This document shows positions 17,077 to 25,966 of a DNA stretch of 64,000 nucleotides, piece by piece; the first letter of the stretch is position 1; every line of letters begins with the position of its first letter. This DNA is from Pseudomonas citri (GTDB taxonomy: Bacteria > Pseudomonadota > Gammaproteobacteria > Pseudomonadales > Pseudomonadaceae), in assembly GCF_025336485.1 (NCBI RefSeq), contig NZ_JAODAB010000011.1:62001-126000 (forward strand), written 5' to 3'. The translations under genes were made by a program, and so were the position numbers. The notes under the pieces were generated by a model, which saw nothing but the letters and a program-made list of their open reading frames with translations, had not been told where the DNA came from and ran no database searches.

Positions 17077-17880
17077 TCAGACAAAACGGCAGGCGATGGA
17101 ACCGAGCATGTCGTAGTCGACATGGAAGGTATCGCCCGGCCTGGCCGCCACGGGGCGGGTGAAGGAACCGCCGAGGATGACCTGCCCCGGTTGCAGGGTG
17201 ATATCGTAGGCCGCCAATTTGTTCGCCAGCCAGGCCACGCCTTTGGCCGGGTGATTGAGCACGGCCGCCGAGACCCCGGATTCTTCGATCACGCCGTTGC
17301 GGTAGAGCACCGCCGGCACTTTGCGCAGGTCGATCTCGGTCGGGCGCACGGCGCGACCGCCCATGACCACGCCAGCGTTGGCGGCGTTGTCGGAAATGGT
17401 GTCGAACACCTTGCGGGTCGCCTGGGTCTGCGGGTCGACCTGCTGGATGCGTGCATCGATGATTTCCAGTGCCGGGATCACCCATTCGGTAGCGTCGAGC
17501 ACGTCGAACACCGTCACGTTCGGGCCTTTCAATGGCTTGCCAAGAATGAACGCCAGTTCCACTTCCACCCGCGGCACGATGAACCGTTCAAAGGGGATGT
17601 CGGTGCCTTCGTCAAAGAACATGTCATCGAGCAGCGCGCCGTAGTCCGGTTCGGTGATGTTCGACGACACCTGCATGGCCCGGGAGGTCAGGCCGATCTT
17701 GTGGCCGACCAGCTTGCGTCCATCCTGGATTTTTTGCGCCACCCAGGCGCGCTGGATGGCGTAGGCGTCATCGAGAGTGATGTCCGGGTGATCAAGGGAA
17801 AACTGCCGCACCTGTTCCCGCGAGCGCTCGGCGTGGTCGAGACGGGCGGCGGCTTGCTGGATGAAGTTCTGGTCGAGCAT
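17077..17880 (-). CDS. hpaH: 2-oxo-hept-4-ene-1,7-dioate hydratase (HpaH)
   Basis: A 267-residue hydratase with the family signatures [12 protein letters not shown] (about residue 58), [15 protein letters not shown] (about 105) and [12 protein letters not shown] near the C-terminus. It adds water to the dienoate produced by HpaG/HpaF to give 4-hydroxy-2-oxoheptanedioate for HpaI. Length equals the E. coli enzyme. It lies between hpaF and hpaI. Confidence 0.96.
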   Translation of the reverse strand: MLDQNFIQQAAARLDHAERSREQVRQFSLDHPDITLDDAYAIQRAWVAQKIQDGRKLVGHKIGLTSRAMQVSSNITEPDYGALLDDMFFDEGTDIPFERFIVPRVEVELAFILGKPLKGPNVTVFDVLDATEWVIPALEIIDARIQQVDPQTQATRKVFDTISDNAANAGVVMGGRAVRPTEIDLRKVPAVLYRNGVIEESGVSAAVLNHPAKGVAWLANKLAAYDITLQPGQVILGGSFTRPVAARPGDTFHVDYDMLGSIACRFV

Positions 17881-17930
17881 GGCTGGGGGGCTCTTGTTGA
17901 AAGTTGACGTGGGCGGCTTTGGGGGGCGGC

Positions 17931-18323
17931 TTAACCCGCCTGCGCCTTGAGAAAGGCATGCACGTTGTTCTGCTTGAAATTGAGCTGTTCATGCAGCTCG
18001 ATCATCTCGAACGACAACGCCAACAGGCGCTGGGCCTGGAGGTCGGCGAAGTGCTCGGTGATCACCCCGAAGAGTTGTTCCGCGACTTTCTGCCGGGTCG
18101 CCAGGTCGCGCCCGTGGCCGACTTTCAGCGTCATATGGACGAAGGCGTAATCGTGCTTGCCGTCGGCCATGCGCCAGCTGTCCAGGCGTACGCCACGGCT
18201 GCGGATGCCGCCCAGGGGAAACACGCCGCTGTCGCCCAGCAGGGTATGGACCTTTTCAAACAGGCCGGGCAGGTCGGCCTGCTGTTCGAGGTTGTCGGTG
18301 TATTCAGCGATGAAGTGGGGCAT
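17931..18323 (-). CDS. hpaF: 5-carboxymethyl-2-hydroxymuconate isomerase (HpaF)
   Basis: A 130-residue member of the tautomerase superfamily. It starts [13 protein letters not shown], so removal of Met exposes the N-terminal proline used as catalytic base. It isomerises 5-carboxymethyl-2-hydroxymuconate to the 2-oxo-3-ene form. The start at 18323 is chosen because Pro must be residue 2 and GGAGGCC lies upstream. It is 50 bases before hpaH. Confidence 0.95.
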   Translation of the reverse strand: MPHFIAEYTDNLEQQADLPGLFEKVHTLLGDSGVFPLGGIRSRGVRLDSWRMADGKHDYAFVHMTLKVGHGRDLATRQKVAEQLFGVITEHFADLQAQRLLALSFEMIELHEQLNFKQNNVHAFLKAQAG

Positions 18324-18394
18324 CGAGGCCTCCTTTGTCGGCAGCTTTGAGTCGTGAGCTTCAAGCAGCAAGTTGAGTGGCTTGTGGCTTGCGA

Positions 18395-19252
18395 CTAAAT
18401 CGGAAAGATTGCGTTGATCTGGCCGGTGCCGGAGCTGCCGAAGGGTTCGGTGATGATTTCGGCGGGCTTGTCGTAGTCCGGCCCGCCAAGCAGCCCCAGC
18501 AGCATCGCCGTGTCATGCATCTTGCCTTCGCCAAAGCAGTGTTCGGCGTAGTCCGGGAGCATGGCGCAGAACTCTTTCCAGCGGCCCTGGCGCCACATGT
18601 CCACGACGTGCAGGTCGACTTGCTTGTCGAACTCGCGGGTCCAGTTATGGATGTTGGCTTCGGCGTTGCGGTCATCGGAGAAACGGTGCGACAGCGAACC
18701 GGAAGCCAGCACCAGCACCTTGCGGTCGCTCTTTTCGATGGCCCGGCGCACGGCGGCACCAAAGGTGAAGCTGTCTTGCAGGCGATGCCAGGCGCACCAG
18801 GCGGCAATCGAGACGACGTTGAGCTTGTGCTCGTCGGGTACGTCCATGTGCATGTAGCGCATGGGCACCAGCGTGCCGTATTCCAGTTCCAGGCTCGGGA
18901 TGTTGTGGGCCAAGGTGCGGACGTCGACTGCGTTGGCCTCGGCGGCAATCAACTCGCCCAGTTCCGGGGCGCCCGAGTATTCGTATTCCATGTTCTTGAT
19001 GAAGTGCGGCAGTTCGTTGCTGGTGTAGACACCCTTGAAATGCTCGCCGCTGTTGACGTGGTAGGCGCTGTTGACCAGCCAGTGCACGTCGAACACCACG
19101 GCGGTGTCGGCTCCCAGTTCACGGGCGCGGCGGCCAATTTCCTTGTGGCCGGCGATCGCCGCTGCGCGGCAACCGTGGTGCTTGCCGGGCAATTCCGACA
19201 GGTACATCGAGGGAACGTGGCAGATTTTCGCAGCCAGGACGACTTCGCCCAT
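18395..19252 (-). CDS. hpaD: 3,4-dihydroxyphenylacetate 2,3-dioxygenase (HpaD)
   Basis: A 285-residue type III (LigB-superfamily) extradiol dioxygenase. N-terminal metal-site residues are visible in AAKICHVPSMYLSELPGKHHG and VVFDVHWLVNS. The later LVLASGSLSHRFSDD contains the conserved second-shell His. It opens the homoprotocatechuate ring to 5-carboxymethyl-2-hydroxymuconate semialdehyde, the substrate of HpaE encoded upstream. About 70 bases separate it from hpaF. Confidence 0.96.
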   Translation of the reverse strand: MGEVVLAAKICHVPSMYLSELPGKHHGCRAAAIAGHKEIGRRARELGADTAVVFDVHWLVNSAYHVNSGEHFKGVYTSNELPHFIKNMEYEYSGAPELGELIAAEANAVDVRTLAHNIPSLELEYGTLVPMRYMHMDVPDEHKLNVVSIAAWCAWHRLQDSFTFGAAVRRAIEKSDRKVLVLASGSLSHRFSDDRNAEANIHNWTREFDKQVDLHVVDMWRQGRWKEFCAMLPDYAEHCFGEGKMHDTAMLLGLLGGPDYDKPAEIITEPFGSSGTGQINAIFPI

Positions 19253-19342
19253 GATGACTCTCCTGAAAAAATTGTTCTTGTTGAGGCTTGGGTAATCGGT
19301 GAATCACAGCCTTTGTGAATGCATGAACCCTGTGGCACCGAC

Positions 19343-20803
19343 TTACACGCCCCAGCGCGGAATGTGATGACTGCCCATGGAAATACACACGTTCTTGATC
19401 TCGGCAAACACCTCAAAGCTGTACTGTCCGCCTTCGCGGCCGGTTCCGGAACCCTTCACACCGCCGAAAGGCTGGCGCAGGTCGCGCACGTTCTGGCTGT
19501 TGATGAACACCATGCCGGCCTCGATGCCATGGGCCAGGCGATGGGCCTTGCCGATGTCCTGGGTCCAGATGTACGAGGCCAGGCCGTATTCGGTGTCGTT
19601 GGCCAGTTGCAAGGCTTCGGCTTCGTCCTTGAATGGGATCAGGCACACCACCGGCCCGAAGATTTCTTCCTGGGCGATACGCATCTTGTTGTTCACGTCG
19701 GCGAACACGGTTGGCTGGATGAACTGACCTCTGGCCAAGTGTGCTGGCAGGTTCGCTGGGCGCTCGAGGCCGCCCGCGACCAGGCGCGCACCTTCCTCGA
19801 TACCGATACGAATGTAGCCTGTGACCTTATCGTAGTGCTGCTGGGTGATCATTGAACCGACTTGGGTTTTCGGATCGGTAGGATCACCGACGATCAGACG
19901 CTTGGCGCGGGCGGCGAACTCGGCGACGAACTGCGGGTAGACGCTTTCCTGGATGAAGATCCGGCTGCCAGCGGTGCAGCGCTCACCGTTGAGCGAGAAG
20001 ATGGTGAACAGCGCCGCGTCGAGGGCGCGCTCGAGGTCGGCGTCTTCGAAAATCAACACCGGTGACTTGCCGCCCAGTTCCATCGAGTACTTTTTCAGCC
20101 CGGCGGTCTGCATGATTTTCTTGCCGGTGGCGGTGCCGCCGGTAAAGGAAATCGCTCGCACATCCGGATGACGAACCAGCGCATCGCCGGCCGTGGCGCC
20201 GTAGCCCTGGATCACGTTCAGCACGCCATTGGGGATGCCGGCTTCGACCGCCAGGCGCCCCAGTTCGTTAGCGGTCAGCGGTGACAACTCGGACATCTTC
20301 AGCACGGCGGTATTGCCCAACGCCAGGCACGGCGCGGTCTTCCAGGTGGCGGTCATGAACGGGACGTTCCAGGGCGATACCAGGCCACACACACCAACCG
20401 GTTGGTACAGGGTGTAATTGAGCATCTGATCATCGACCGGATAGGTATGGCCGTCCATGCGGGTGCAGACTTCGGCAAAAAAATCGAAGTTGTGGGACGC
20501 GCGTGGGATCAATACGTTGCGGGTCTGGTGGATCGGCAACCCCGTGTCGAGGGTTTCCAGTTCGGCCAGTTTCGGTACGTCCCGGTCGATCAGTTCACCG
20601 AGTTTGCGCATCAGCCGGGCACGTTCCCTGGCGGGCGTGTTGGCCCACTTCGGGAAGGCTTCCTTGGCCGCCGCCACTGCTTGGGCGACTTCCTCGGCGC
20701 CGCCGCTGGCGACTTCGCCGATGGCCTCGCCGGTGGCCGGGTTGTAATTGACGAAGACGTCTTTGCTTTCGACCTCACGGCCGTTGATCCAGTGTTTGAT
20801 CAT
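19343..20803 (-). CDS. hpaE: 5-carboxymethyl-2-hydroxymuconate semialdehyde dehydrogenase (HpaE)
   Basis: A 486-residue aldehyde dehydrogenase, near the 488 of E. coli HpaE. Catalytic C276 (NGERCTAGSR), base E242 (MELGGKSP), PWNVPF near 144. It oxidises the ring-cleavage semialdehyde to the dicarboxylate with NAD. I use ATG at 20803, with AGAGG about 10 bases upstream. An in-frame TTG at 20812 is too close to that ribosome site. It starts 5 bases after the hpaG2 stop. Confidence 0.96.
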   Translation of the reverse strand: MIKHWINGREVESKDVFVNYNPATGEAIGEVASGGAEEVAQAVAAAKEAFPKWANTPARERARLMRKLGELIDRDVPKLAELETLDTGLPIHQTRNVLIPRASHNFDFFAEVCTRMDGHTYPVDDQMLNYTLYQPVGVCGLVSPWNVPFMTATWKTAPCLALGNTAVLKMSELSPLTANELGRLAVEAGIPNGVLNVIQGYGATAGDALVRHPDVRAISFTGGTATGKKIMQTAGLKKYSMELGGKSPVLIFEDADLERALDAALFTIFSLNGERCTAGSRIFIQESVYPQFVAEFAARAKRLIVGDPTDPKTQVGSMITQQHYDKVTGYIRIGIEEGARLVAGGLERPANLPAHLARGQFIQPTVFADVNNKMRIAQEEIFGPVVCLIPFKDEAEALQLANDTEYGLASYIWTQDIGKAHRLAHGIEAGMVFINSQNVRDLRQPFGGVKGSGTGREGGQYSFEVFAEIKNVCISMGSHHIPRWGV

Positions 20804-20808
20804 GTTGC

Positions 20809-21579
20809 TCAAGCCTCTTTACGGGACGCGAAGAATTCGGCTTCGCTGACAATTCGATTGATCAGGCGACCGACGCCTTCCACTTCCACCACCACTTCGT
20901 CACCCGGCACCACGTCGGCCAGGCCTTCGGGCGTGCCGGTGGCGATCATGTCGCCGGGCTGCAGGGTCATGAAGCTGGACAGGTATTCGATCAGGTAGGG
21001 GATGTCGAAAATCATGTCTCGGGTGCTGCCTTCCTGGCGCAACTGGCCGTTGATCCAGGTGCGCAGCGTCAGGTCGCTCGGGTCCGGCACGTCGGCCACA
21101 TCGACGATCCACGGGCCGACGGGGGTGGTGGCGTCGCGGTTCTTCACCCGCAGGTTGGGACGGTAGTAATTTTCCAGGAAGTCGCGGATCGCATAGTCGT
21201 TGCACACGGTGTAGCCGGCCAGATAGTCCAGCGCATCCTCGCGCTTGACGTTGCGGGCGGGTTTGCCGATGACCGCCACCAGTTCGCACTCGTAGTGCAT
21301 GTACGCGACGTTGTCGGGGCGCCAGGTGATTTGGTTGTGGCCGGTGTAGGTGCCGACAGACTTGATGAAGGCCAGCGGCTCGGTCGGCGGTTTGAAGGCC
21401 AGTTCGGCGGCATGGTCGGCGTAGTTCAGGCCCAGGGCGAACATGCTGCCGGTGGCCGGTGGCAGCCACTCGACCTGGTCTTCGGCCAACAGGCGACCGT
21501 TGCTCAAGCGGACGGCGTTGTTGTCCTCGACGGTGACGGCGTGGATTTCGCCTTCGAAACGAATGCGCGCATGTTTCAT
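20809..21579 (-). CDS. hpaG2: HPA-pathway isomerase/decarboxylase, C-terminal subunit (HpaG2)
   Basis: A 256-residue FAH-fold protein that matches the C-terminal half of E. coli HpaG. Signatures: FALGLNYADHAAEL, YECELVAVIGK (metal-ligand Glu residues) and DMIATGTPEGLADV. With HpaG1 it decarboxylates 5-oxo-pent-3-ene-1,2,5-tricarboxylate and isomerises the product. In E. coli the halves are one fused polypeptide; here they are two genes overlapping by ATGA (21576-21579). Confidence 0.95.
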   Translation of the reverse strand: MKHARIRFEGEIHAVTVEDNNAVRLSNGRLLAEDQVEWLPPATGSMFALGLNYADHAAELAFKPPTEPLAFIKSVGTYTGHNQITWRPDNVAYMHYECELVAVIGKPARNVKREDALDYLAGYTVCNDYAIRDFLENYYRPNLRVKNRDATTPVGPWIVDVADVPDPSDLTLRTWINGQLRQEGSTRDMIFDIPYLIEYLSSFMTLQPGDMIATGTPEGLADVVPGDEVVVEVEGVGRLINRIVSEAEFFASRKEA

Positions 21580-22253
21580 GAACGGGCTCCTGTTTCTTCG
21601 GCCACAACGGTATTGACGAGGCGGCCCACGCCGCTGATGTCCACTTCGACACGGTCGCCGGGCAGTACATCGACCCGGCCCTCAGGCGTGCCGGTGATCA
21701 ACACGTCGCCGGCATGCAGGGTCATGAATTCGCTGATCTCGGCGATCAGTCGGGGAATGTCGCGGACAAAGTTGGCGGTGCTGTTTTGCTGGCGAACCTC
21801 GCCGTTCACATACAGGGTGATCGCCAGGTTATGCGGGTTGGCAACCTGGGCGACGGACAGCAGTTCCGGCCCGATGGCGCAGAACCCATCCCGGCATTTG
21901 GCCTTGACGGCAGGGCGGTAATAGCTGTCTTCCGGCAGGCTGAATTCGTTGACGACGGTGTAGCCGGCCACATACTCCAGCGCCTCGGCGGCGCTGACGC
22001 GGCTGGCCGACTTGCCCATCACCACGCCCAGCGCCGGCCCCGGTTGCAGCCGTTCGCCGTGACCGGGATGAACCACCTTACCGCCATGCCCATTACGGGT
22101 ATTGGGCGTCTTGATGAACAACACCGGTTTGACCGGCGGCTTCTGGTAGGGCGGTTGCTCGAACTCGGCGAGGCGCTGTTTCAGCAGCCCCTGGTAGTTC
22201 AGCGCGACCCCGAACAGGGTGCCGGTCGCGGCGTCATGCAGGGCATGGCTCAT
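21576..22253 (-). CDS. hpaG1: HPA-pathway isomerase/decarboxylase, N-terminal subunit (HpaG1)
   Basis: A 225-residue FAH-fold protein equivalent to the N-terminal half of E. coli HpaG (GVALNYQGLLKQRLAEF, KPVLFIKTPNT, VLITGTPEGRVDV). It is the promoter-proximal gene of the seven-gene minus-strand operon G1-G2-E-D-F-H-I. The start at 22253 follows GGAG by 7 bases. Expression is probably controlled by the HpaR sites overlapping its promoter at 22300-22343. Confidence 0.95.
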   Translation of the reverse strand: MSHALHDAATGTLFGVALNYQGLLKQRLAEFEQPPYQKPPVKPVLFIKTPNTRNGHGGKVVHPGHGERLQPGPALGVVMGKSASRVSAAEALEYVAGYTVVNEFSLPEDSYYRPAVKAKCRDGFCAIGPELLSVAQVANPHNLAITLYVNGEVRQQNSTANFVRDIPRLIAEISEFMTLHAGDVLITGTPEGRVDVLPGDRVEVDISGVGRLVNTVVAEETGARS

Positions 22254-22299
22254 GCTTGTCTCCTGGCTGCGGCAGAGTGAGGAGTGCTCCGCGCATTTC

Positions 22300-22343
22300 G
22301 TTAATGTGTTAACAGTTATAATTAAGATGTTAACTATCGTCAA
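22300..22343 (-). promoter_or_regulatory. hpaG1 sigma70 promoter with two overlapping HpaR-type operators
   Basis: Read on the minus strand: -35 TTGACG (22343-22338), a 17-bp spacer, and -10 TATAAC (22320-22315), a near-consensus promoter. Two copies of the (G/A)TTAA-N4-TTAAC element lie at 22300-22313 (across the expected +1) and 22321-22334 (in the spacer), 21 bp apart on the same helix face. The same element is in the palindrome before hpaR at 15731-15744. A repressor bound here would block polymerase directly. Confidence 0.75.
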
Positions 22344-22440
22344 GCGTGGCAGAATCGTCGGCGCTGGTTGCTTTGTTGCAACCGGCGCAGGATGAATATC
22401 GAGCCGTTGCCTGAACCAGAATAAGAACGAGTAATGCGTG

Positions 22441-23346
22441 ATGACTGAGCGCCCGCCGATCCCCAACATCAACATTGGCCAGGTGTACGACCAACGCTAC
22501 AGCGATGCGGAAGTGCACTACGACCGGCTGGCCAACCTGGCCGGTTTTTTCGGTCGCAATATGCCGGTTCACCGGCATGACCGTTTCTTCCAGGTGCACT
22601 ACGTCAAGAGCGGCACCGTGCGGGTGTATCTCGACGACCGCCAGTACGTTGAATCCGGGCCGATGTTTTTTCTCACGCCGCCGACCATCCCTCATGCCTT
22701 CGTGACCGAGGCCGACAGCGACGGGCATGTGCTGACGGTACGCCAGCAACTGGTGTGGCAATTGATCGATGCCGATCCGAACCTGGCGCCGGCCGGCGCG
22801 CAGATGCCCGCGGCCTGTGTTGCCTTGGGACACGTGGCGCCCGAACAGGCGGAGGAGGTGCGGCGGCTGGAGTACCTGTTCGAGGTGCTGAGCGAGGAGG
22901 TGGCAGCCAGCAGGCCGGGCCGCAGCCTGGTGCTGGATGGTTTGACGCGACTGATCATGACCAGCCTGCTGCGCCTGTGTTCCAACTCCTTGGAGGCCAG
23001 GCCGGCGCGGCATGAAGACCTGAAGATCTTTCACCGCTTCAACGAGCTGATCGAGGCGCACTACTTGCAGCACTGGCCGCTGTCGCGCTACGCCGAGGGT
23101 ATTGGCGTTACCGAGGCGCGCCTCAATGACGCGTGCCGACGCATCGCCGACTTGCCTTCCAAACGCCTGATCATGGAGCGGCTGATGCAGGAGGCCAAGC
23201 GCCTGTTGTTGTTCACCGGCAGCTCGGCCAATGAAATCTGCTACCAGCTCGGGTTCAAGGATCCGGCCTATTTCAGTCGATTTTTCCAGCGTTATGCCAA
23301 GCTCACGCCAGGGGAATATCGCCAGCGGCAGTCGGGGTTGCGCTGA
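22441..23346 (+). CDS. hpaA: HpaA, AraC/XylS-family activator of HPA hydroxylase
   Basis: A 301-residue regulator with an N-terminal cupin ligand domain (MPVHRHDRFFQVHYVKSG, residues about 42-60) and a C-terminal double HTH (residues about 205-298; NEICYQLGFKDPAYFSRFF is the second). It matches HpaA, which in E. coli activates hpaBC with 4-hydroxyphenylacetate. It is divergent from hpaG1. Its likely target here is the tandem repeat before the oxygenase gene at 13375. ATG at 22441 is used; a GTG directly before it is the alternative. Confidence 0.93.
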   Translation: MTERPPIPNINIGQVYDQRYSDAEVHYDRLANLAGFFGRNMPVHRHDRFFQVHYVKSGTVRVYLDDRQYVESGPMFFLTPPTIPHAFVTEADSDGHVLTVRQQLVWQLIDADPNLAPAGAQMPAACVALGHVAPEQAEEVRRLEYLFEVLSEEVAASRPGRSLVLDGLTRLIMTSLLRLCSNSLEARPARHEDLKIFHRFNELIEAHYLQHWPLSRYAEGIGVTEARLNDACRRIADLPSKRLIMERLMQEAKRLLLFTGSSANEICYQLGFKDPAYFSRFFQRYAKLTPGEYRQRQSGLR

Positions 23347-23426
23347 AACGGTGGCGCGGGGTTGCTTCTTGCAGCGGCCCGGCGAGGACACTAAGCTGCC
23401 GACTCGTCCCCTGAAACCATCCGAAC

Positions 23427-23849
23427 ATGGCCAATCCCAGACCTTCATTGACCCTGACGCTGTTGCAAGCCCGCGAAGCCGCCATGGCTTTTTTCCGTCC
23501 CGCGCTGAACCAGCATGACCTCACGGAGCAGCAATGGCGGGTGATCCGCATCCTGCATCAGCAAGGGGAACTGGAAAGCCATCAACTCGCTCACCAGGCG
23601 TGCATCCTCAAGCCAAGCATGACTGGCGTACTCGGTCGCCTGGAGCGCGATGGCCTGGTGCGTCGACAGAAATCGAGCCAGGACCAGCGTCGGGTTTTCG
23701 TCGGTTTGACCGAACAAGGGCAACAGTGTTTCGTGTCCATGAGCGAAGGCATGGAAAGCAACTATCGGCGGATCGAAGAGCAATTTGGCGAGGAGAAAAT
23801 GCAGCAATTGCTGGAACTGCTCAATGAACTGAAAAACATCAAGCCCTGA
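23427..23849 (+). CDS. hpaR: HpaR, MarR-family repressor (copy 2)
   Basis: A 140-residue winged-helix repressor, the same length as and about 70% identical to the hpaR product at 15769-16191. Start (PRPSLTLTLLQAREAAM) and recognition helix (ACILKPSMTGVL) are the same; the differences cluster in residues 43-52 and after residue 68. It lies 80 bases after hpaA, the usual place for hpaR near the hpaG operon. No GTTAA-N4-TTAAC palindrome precedes it, unlike copy 1. Confidence 0.93.
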   Translation: MANPRPSLTLTLLQAREAAMAFFRPALNQHDLTEQQWRVIRILHQQGELESHQLAHQACILKPSMTGVLGRLERDGLVRRQKSSQDQRRVFVGLTEQGQQCFVSMSEGMESNYRRIEEQFGEEKMQQLLELLNELKNIKP

Positions 23850-23959
23850 TCGAGAGGCAATATCCGTTTTCGGCACATTTGAACGATCGGCCGCCAAGGC
23901 GGAATGGAACTTGCCTGACCTTTGACCCATTAGCCCTGGAATCATCGAAGGTCGGGTCA

Positions 23960-24952
23960 ATGAACCACTACAATATGGCACCGCCAGCGGTTTCGTCGGA
24001 CGTGCCGCCGATATTGCCGATCAATCGGTTCCGCACCGCAGACATCGACGAGCATGCCCGGAACATGGGCGGTTGGCAGGTTTGCTATGACCAGTTGACC
24101 CCCGGACGCTTCGAAGGCGAGCTGGTCGAGTTTCGTTCGGACTGGATGCAACTGGTACGCGACCGCTCTAATCAGGCCATGACCAAGCAAGGCGTGGCTT
24201 GGGAAGGCGCGATCACCTTCAGCGTACCGTTGAGTGCCGACGGACCGGTGTTTTGCGCCGGACATCCGATCAACGAGCCCAGCCTGCTGGTGGCCCGCGG
24301 GCAGAACCTGCCTGAGCTGCGTACACCCCAACACATGGATCTGCTCGGGCTGGCGGTGGACGAGCAGGCCTTGGAGCATGTGCTGGAGCGCCAGGGAAGC
24401 CGCTTTCGAATTACCGATCTTCCCAAGTGTTACCGCTTGGGCGACTCAACGCTGCCGGCCGAACTGGCGGCGCTGTTCGATGAACTCGGCGGCGGCGAGC
24501 AGGGGCGTGAATCGTTGTTGGCTTACGAGTCGATCCGCCGTGGCCTGCGCGATACGGCCATGCTGCATGTGCTGGAACTGGTCGCGCCGGACCAGGCGCC
24601 TCCCTTGAGCCCCACGGCCCGCAAGCGCATGGTCGACCGCGCCCGGGAATACGCCCTGGCCCATGTCGATGAGCCCTTGTCGATCCTCGACCTGTGCAAC
24701 CACATCGGTGCCAGCCGACGCAAATTGCAGTACTGCTTCCAGGAAACCCTGGGTATCAATCCGGTGGCCTATTTGCGTGCGCTGCGCCTCAATGCCGTGC
24801 GTCGTGAACTGCGCAACAGTGCTCAGGCCCAGGGCGTGCAGGAAGTGGCGGCGCGCTGGGGATTCTGGCATTTGAGCCGGTTTTCCAACGACTACCGGGT
24901 GCTGTTCGGCGAAACCCCTTCACAAACCCTGCGTCGCACGCATCTGTGCTGA
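23960..24952 (+). CDS. AraC-family transcriptional regulator
   Basis: A 330-residue protein with the AraC double HTH at about residues 225-325 (SILDLCNHIGASRRKLQYCF and VAARWGFWHLSRFSNDY). It is paralogous to the regulator at 207-1175, with similar length and the same RLNAVRREL linker. The start at 23960 is chosen as the first ATG consistent with that homologue. It precedes the porin-like, MFS and amidase genes on the same strand, so it is the likely activator of that group (inference). Confidence 0.9.
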   Translation: MNHYNMAPPAVSSDVPPILPINRFRTADIDEHARNMGGWQVCYDQLTPGRFEGELVEFRSDWMQLVRDRSNQAMTKQGVAWEGAITFSVPLSADGPVFCAGHPINEPSLLVARGQNLPELRTPQHMDLLGLAVDEQALEHVLERQGSRFRITDLPKCYRLGDSTLPAELAALFDELGGGEQGRESLLAYESIRRGLRDTAMLHVLELVAPDQAPPLSPTARKRMVDRAREYALAHVDEPLSILDLCNHIGASRRKLQYCFQETLGINPVAYLRALRLNAVRRELRNSAQAQGVQEVAARWGFWHLSRFSNDYRVLFGETPSQTLRRTHLC

Positions 24953-25022
24953 AAACGGATAACGGCTGATAGGCCGGCTCCCTAGGATGACCCTCACAAC
25001 ACTTCGTTGGCAGGGGCATTCG

Positions 25023-25955
25023 ATGAATCAGAATAATAAAACCTATGTCTTGCGCTGCACATGGCTCACCCTCGGGTTGATCGGCTTTTGTGCCGGCGCC
25101 CAGGGTACCGAGAACGGCGCGCCGACCACTGCGGTCGGGGTCTATGATTTTGGCGCCGGCATGATGCCGCCGGCCACGCCCTTCGGCACGGTCGGGCTGC
25201 GTACGGCGTTCTATTCGGCCAACGTGCAGAAGGACCGCCACGGCAAATCGCTGGACAACAACTTCTCCCTGGACGTGCTGTCGATCGGCGTGGCCTACAT
25301 GCGCATGACCGATTACACCGTGCTGGGCGCCAAGTATGGCTTCGGCACGGTGGTGCCGTTCTTCCAGATGGACGCCTCGGTGCAGGTGCAGACGCCGGTG
25401 GGCCCATTGGATCTGGAGGCCGATCCGTTTCGCCTGGCCGACGTCCAACTGTTACCGGTGATCCTGCAATGGACGTTGTCGCCGAACCTGTTCGTCAACA
25501 CTCAACTCCAGATCCAGGCGCCGACCGGCGACTACGACAAGAATCGCCTGATCTCGCCGGGGCTCAACCACTGGACGTTCTCCCCGATCGTCAACGCTAC
25601 CTACATTTCCGACAGCGGCTTTGAAGTGTCCTCGAGCTTTGAAGTCGACGTGAACACCCGCAACCACGCCACCGATTACAAGAACGGCGTCGAGTACCGC
25701 CACGAATTCGCCGTGGGCCAGCACGTCGGGCCGTGGACCGTGGGCATGGGTGGCTATTACTACCGCCAGTTCACCGATGACGACGCGCCAGGGCTGGAGG
25801 CGGGCAACCGTGCCCGGGTGATGGCGGTGGGCCCGGCGGTGAGTTACTTCAAGCCTGGCATGCCGCCGGTATGGCTGCATGTCTACAAGGAGTTCGACGC
25901 GCGAAATCGCGCCGAGGGCTACACCACGGCATTGCGCATTTCTCACAGCTTCTGA
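25023..25955 (+). CDS. SphA/MetA-type outer-membrane channel for aromatic uptake
   Basis: A 310-residue protein with a signal peptide (basic start, then WLTLGLIGFCAGAQG) and a body rich in alternating hydrophobic beta-strand segments ending in aromatic phenylalanine (RISHSF). This matches the Phenol_MetA_deg/SphA family of outer-membrane proteins found in aromatic-degradation clusters. It probably lets a hydrophobic or aromatic substrate cross the outer membrane. The MFS gene follows after 11 bases. Confidence 0.85.
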   Translation: MNQNNKTYVLRCTWLTLGLIGFCAGAQGTENGAPTTAVGVYDFGAGMMPPATPFGTVGLRTAFYSANVQKDRHGKSLDNNFSLDVLSIGVAYMRMTDYTVLGAKYGFGTVVPFFQMDASVQVQTPVGPLDLEADPFRLADVQLLPVILQWTLSPNLFVNTQLQIQAPTGDYDKNRLISPGLNHWTFSPIVNATYISDSGFEVSSSFEVDVNTRNHATDYKNGVEYRHEFAVGQHVGPWTVGMGGYYYRQFTDDDAPGLEAGNRARVMAVGPAVSYFKPGMPPVWLHVYKEFDARNRAEGYTTALRISHSF

Positions 25956-25966
25956 AGGGGCTCGCC

